Source of the DNA: Patescibacteria group bacterium
GTDB lineage: Bacteria > Patescibacteriota > Patescibacteriia > GCA-002772895
Length of the DNA: 6,806 nt
Assembly (NCBI GenBank): GCA_018895765.1
Contig: JAHINX010000062.1
Coordinates: forward strand, 1 to 6,806
Direction of reading: 5' to 3'
Below are positions 3,385 to 6,806 of this stretch, one piece after another (position 1 is the stretch's first letter; each line of letters opens with the position of its first letter). Position numbers and translations under genes: made by a program. Below the pieces are notes generated by a model. The model saw only the letters and a program-made list of their open reading frames with translations. It was not told the origin of the DNA and did no database searches.

Positions 3385-6300
3385 ATGGGAACATTTTTAA
3401 AAAAACAGATCAAGGGGCGCGCGATTAAATTGCCTATGGCAATTTTGATTTGCGCTTTATTGGTCGTGGGGGGGGGCATTGCTTATAAGGCAGTGGCGAC
3501 GCATACAGCGACAGCGACTACTGTACCTGAATTTGTTGCTGGCGGCTCTACCGTTGGTTATGGATTTAATGTGACGAATAATGGAACGGATTCTGTTTAT
3601 AAAATTACTATAAGCGTTCAAACCGGATCCGGCTTTTCAATAGACACAGGCACTATTTCTTGTCCTACGGGTTGGACAAAAGATTCTGCATCTTTCAATT
3701 CTCAAGCCATCTGTATTACAGATGTGTTTAGCGGAGATATTCTAACTATTGGAAATAGCGTTAATGTTGCTTTTAATGCTACATCACCAACACCTACCGT
3801 AGATACGCAATACGCATGGGGTGTTGCGACAAGAGATGTAAATAATGGCTACACATATAATACTGATACAAAAACAACTGTTGATGTGACAGCGCCAACT
3901 ACAATTGATAATGCAGTAACTGGCTGGGGAAATTCTAACGTTACGGTTACTTTAACTCCGACTGATAATTTTGTGCAAGATGTTCCAGGTTCGGGTGTGA
4001 CTAATACTTATTATTGTATTTATAATAGTAGGGAAACGGTTTGTACTCCTACTACCTCAGGCGCTTCAATGGAAGTAACCTGCACTGAGGATTCAGTTTG
4101 TCAGAAAATAGTCAGATACTATTCAATTGATAATGTAAGCAAAACAGAGGAAGTAAAAACTTCTGCGGTAATTCAAATTGATAAAAAAGAGCCGGTTACA
4201 GCGATTGCAGTAGGAGATCCTAAATACGGAACAGGAACTATTTATGTAAAATCCACTACTAATTTTACCTTAACTGCTACTGATGAAGGTTCGGGAGTTG
4301 CCTCAACAACATATAAAATAGATGAGGGGGCAATAATTGATTATTCAGTTGCCGGAGCGTTTACTATTTCAACAGCAGGCACTCACACAATCACATATTG
4401 GAGTGTTGATAATATTGGAAATACGGAAGCTGTTAACACTTTGACGGTTTTTGTTGACGATACAGAGCCAAGCGTTGGAGGTATTACAATTACTCCAATT
4501 TTCGGTAGTTATATTTCTGGAACTTCAAATATTTCAGCGGTAATAACAGAAACAGGTTCAGGAGTGGCGAGTTGTGATTACGCATTAGATGGTTCTACTT
4601 GGGTAATCGCGAGAATGACTTATGCTGATGGAATTTGTTCAGTTTCAAATGTAGATACTTCTGCCGCGACTTCAATTAATATGAGAGCGACTGATAATGT
4701 TGGGAATGTTGGGACAAGTAGCGCGATTGCTGTAACAGTTGATACGATAAATCCTGCGATTTCTAATGTAGCGATTAGCCCGACAACACCAACCAACGAT
4801 AATACCCCGACAATTACTTTTAAAGTTGCTGATAGTGGAAGTAATGTTAATGTGTCAACTGTTAAAGTGTCTCATGGCACGGCTGAATATGCGGCTACCT
4901 GCACCACTTTGCCTGATTGCTCCGTAACTTTGCCAACACAAGCCGACGGCGCTTATACATTTACAATTTCAGCCAGTGATAATGTTGGCAATTCCGCGAG
5001 TGATAGTAGTTTAAGTGGATATGTTATTGATACTGTAAAACCGACCACTTCTGATAACGCGCCAACAGGTTGGCAGAAAACAGATGTTACTATTACCTTA
5101 ACTCCGACTGACCCAGCTCCAAGTTCTGGAATTGCTTGGACAAAATATTGTACTGATACAGAAAATACTTGTGAACCAACAACAGAAGGAACTAGTTTAA
5201 CAATTTCAGACGAAGGAACAACTTATTTTAGATACGCTTCAGCTGATTTAGCTGGAAATATTCAAAATACGGTTTCAAGAGTTGTGATGATTGATAAAAG
5301 CGTTCCAGCAACTTCTAAAATAACAGCGCCAACAACAGGCAGTCATGTGAAAGATGCAGTTACAATAACTGCTGACGCCGTAGATAATACTAACGGTTCA
5401 GGAATAGTAAAAGTTGAGTTTTATTATGGGACAAATTTAATTAACGCAGATTTAGATAATACAGATTCAACTTATTCCGTTGATTGGAATACAACCAATG
5501 TTGCTGACAATACAGTTTATTCTTTAACTGCCAAAGCAATTGACCAAGCCGGTAATCCGTTAACATCAACCGCTGTTTCAGTGACAGTTGATAACACACC
5601 GCCAACTATTTTAACTTATACGATAGATAGTGAAGCGATTTCTCCAATAAACAATGATGGTATAAAAGATGGGATTAAAATAAAAATAACAACCGACGAA
5701 ATTTGTGATTTTGTAATTAGAATTGAAAACCAAGATGGAAGTTTGGCGGTTGCAAGTGAATGGGTATCAAATAATACTACTTCTGTAACAAAACCGTCAG
5801 ATTGTTATTGGAAAGGAACTACTCTTCAATGTCCTAGTTCGCCAGTATATTTATCCGATGGAATTTATAATATAAAAGTAGCTATTACCGATAAAGCTGG
5901 AAATTCTATTGATGCACCAATTAAGACAATCACGGTTGATAATTTAAAACCAGTAATAGATTCAGTTATGCCGGCAAATAGTACTTATGTCCAGTCGGCA
6001 GTTCCTGAAATTTCAGCGACGCTTTCTGATACTCTTAGCGCAATAGATGACGCGACAATAATAATGACAGTTGATACGGCAGTTATCTCTAGTTCTTACA
6101 ACAGTACAACAGGAAAGGTTTCTTATGCGGCTTCTTCATTAGGAGAAGGTAGTCACAGTGTGACAGTCATTGTTTCTGATAACGCGGGTAATTTGCATAG
6201 TAATTCTTGGTCATTTATTGTAGACACTGACGACCCAGAGACAACTCTTACAGCAAATCCAGTAAGTCCGGATGGAAGTAATAATTGGTATGTTACAGCG

Positions 6301-6806
6301 CCAACAATAACATTAACTTGTAGTGATACTATAAACGGTTGCTTTAAAACTTACTATAAATGGGGAACATCCGGAACTTATGCAGAATACACAGAAATAT
6401 TGACTGCTTCAGAAGGCGCTGATACTTTATATTACTACTCAATTGATATGGCTGGAAATGAAGAAACTGCGAATAACCAGGAATTTAAAGTTGATACAAC
6501 TGATCCGGTAGTTTCAGTACTTGGAAACGCGCCAACAGGATGGGTTGTAGATGACGAGTCTTTAATTCCTACTGTAGGTTGTAAAGACACTTCAGGAAGC
6601 GATTGCGACACAAATTCATATAAAATGATGTATTCTTTAATAGAAATTACAAAATGTCCAACAGATCTTAATTTATATTCAAACCCACCAACAAATGTTA
6701 ATCAACCAATGTGGGTTTGCGCATACGGAAAGGATCTTGCGGGAAATGAAGATTTTTCAGATCCAGTACATTTTAAGTACTCAAATACAATCCAAGCCGC
6801 AATAGA
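3385..6806 (+). CDS. Giant exported multi-Ig-like surface protein, N-terminal part
   Basis: The frame is open for 1140 codons and leaves the window without a stop. Residues 6-12 (KKQIKGR) and a hydrophobic stretch at 16-32 form a signal peptide or membrane anchor; there is no lipobox. An N-terminal beta domain (about 50-165) is followed by modules whose starts are marked by (V/I)D-x(3)-P, with the Pro at 171, 270, 362, 457, 553, 641, 740, 856, 951 and 1041, i.e. 88-116 residues apart. Most modules end with D-x(2,3)-GN. Modules beginning near 171, 270, 553, 951 and 1041 resemble OmpL47-type domains, and 641-740 resembles a bacterial Ig (Big_7-like) domain. Paired cysteines suggest disulfides. 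The last residues, IQAAI, resemble the opening of right-handed beta-helix domains. An adhesin, surface-layer or carbohydrate-binding role is likely; no catalytic domain is visible. The ATG at 3385 keeps the charged n-region, which the Met at residue 18 would lose. Confidence 0.9.
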   Translation, partial: MGTFLKKQIKGRAIKLPMAILICALLVVGGGIAYKAVATHTATATTVPEFVAGGSTVGYGFNVTNNGTDSVYKITISVQTGSGFSIDTGTISCPTGWTKDSASFNSQAICITDVFSGDILTIGNSVNVAFNATSPTPTVDTQYAWGVATRDVNNGYTYNTDTKTTVDVTAPTTIDNAVTGWGNSNVTVTLTPTDNFVQDVPGSGVTNTYYCIYNSRETVCTPTTSGASMEVTCTEDSVCQKIVRYYSIDNVSKTEEVKTSAVIQIDKKEPVTAIAVGDPKYGTGTIYVKSTTNFTLTATDEGSGVASTTYKIDEGAIIDYSVAGAFTISTAGTHTITYWSVDNIGNTEAVNTLTVFVDDTEPSVGGITITPIFGSYISGTSNISAVITETGSGVASCDYALDGSTWVIARMTYADGICSVSNVDTSAATSINMRATDNVGNVGTSSAIAVTVDTINPAISNVAISPTTPTNDNTPTITFKVADSGSNVNVSTVKVSHGTAEYAATCTTLPDCSVTLPTQADGAYTFTISASDNVGNSASDSSLSGYVIDTVKPTTSDNAPTGWQKTDVTITLTPTDPAPSSGIAWTKYCTDTENTCEPTTEGTSLTISDEGTTYFRYASADLAGNIQNTVSRVVMIDKSVPATSKITAPTTGSHVKDAVTITADAVDNTNGSGIVKVEFYYGTNLINADLDNTDSTYSVDWNTTNVADNTVYSLTAKAIDQAGNPLTSTAVSVTVDNTPPTILTYTIDSEAISPINNDGIKDGIKIKITTDEICDFVIRIENQDGSLAVASEWVSNNTTSVTKPSDCYWKGTTLQCPSSPVYLSDGIYNIKVAITDKAGNSIDAPIKTITVDNLKPVIDSVMPANSTYVQSAVPEISATLSDTLSAIDDATIIMTVDTAVISSSYNSTTGKVSYAASSLGEGSHSVTVIVSDNAGNLHSNSWSFIVDTDDPETTLTANPVSPDGSNNWYVTAPTITLTCSDTINGCFKTYYKWGTSGTYAEYTEILTASEGADTLYYYSIDMAGNEETANNQEFKVDTTDPVVSVLGNAPTGWVVDDESLIPTVGCKDTSGSDCDTNSYKMMYSLIEITKCPTDLNLYSNPPTNVNQPMWVCAYGKDLAGNEDFSDPVHFKYSNTIQAAI
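3468..3476 (+). repeat. G9 homopolymer in the surface protein gene (candidate phase-variation tract)
   Basis: Nine consecutive G span codons 28-31 (Val-Gly-Gly-Gly) at the end of the hydrophobic segment. Gain of one G would bring TAA at 3486-3488 into frame. Loss of one G would bring TGA at 3572-3574 into frame. The present length is therefore the ON state. It is the longest G run in an AT-rich window and is not required by glycine coding, since GGA and GGT are common elsewhere in the gene. Confidence 0.65.

Noticed and set aside
3436..3438. Alternative start at Met18 of the surface protein
   Set aside because: It would remove the KKQIKGR basic region before the hydrophobic segment and has no Shine-Dalgarno.
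3445..3456. Lipoprotein signal at Cys23 of the surface protein
   Set aside because: The residue before Cys is Ile, not the small residue a lipobox needs, and Cys lies in the middle of the hydrophobic stretch.

Overview
The window is an AT-rich bacterial fragment with three long genes and one very short one, all on the + strand. I see no rRNA, tRNA, CRISPR array or transposase. Candidatus Patescibacteria (CPR) or a similar reduced, uncultivated lineage is the best guess. That rests on two AAA_14/DUF4143 ATPases in a row, GC-rich interspersed palindromes in an AT-rich background, and a giant modular Ig-like surface protein. No marker gene is present, so this placement is inference. The three long reading frames contain no in-frame TGA and use TGG for Trp, and the visible stops are TAA, so the standard bacterial code fits.

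Layout: (1) Bases 1-188 are a GC-rich mosaic of nested inverted and direct repeats built from one arm, AGAGGAGGG / CCCTCCTCT. (2) Bases 189-328 are an AT-rich leader with a promoter-like pair and TTTTAACA half-sites. (3) 329-1567 encodes an AAA_14/DUF4143 ATPase. (4) 1568-1714 is a regulatory gap holding a promoter whose -10 box sits inside a 9-bp-arm palindrome. (5) 1715-3088 encodes a second, divergent ATPase of the same architecture. (6) 3089-3384 is a dense intergenic region. It contains alternative hairpins, a second copy of a 39-bp promoter-like element, a 16-codon ORF with a strong Shine-Dalgarno, a rho-independent terminator, a 15-bp direct repeat, and a hairpin presenting AGGAGG in its loop. 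(7) 3385 to the window end encodes the first 1140 residues of a very large exported protein with about ten Ig-like/OmpL47-like modules. It runs off the right edge just as a probable beta-helix domain starts.

The genes do not form an obvious pathway. The two ATPases are probably paralogues with separate promoters, and their cellular role is not established for the family. The surface gene is separated from them by a terminator and appears independently expressed. Its most striking feature is an uninterrupted run of nine G in the membrane-segment codons. Slippage by one base either way would abort translation, which suggests phase-variable expression. The other notable element is the self-contained promoter / SD / 16-codon ORF / terminator unit at about 3128-3275, whose promoter segment also occurs (82% identical) after the first ATPase gene.
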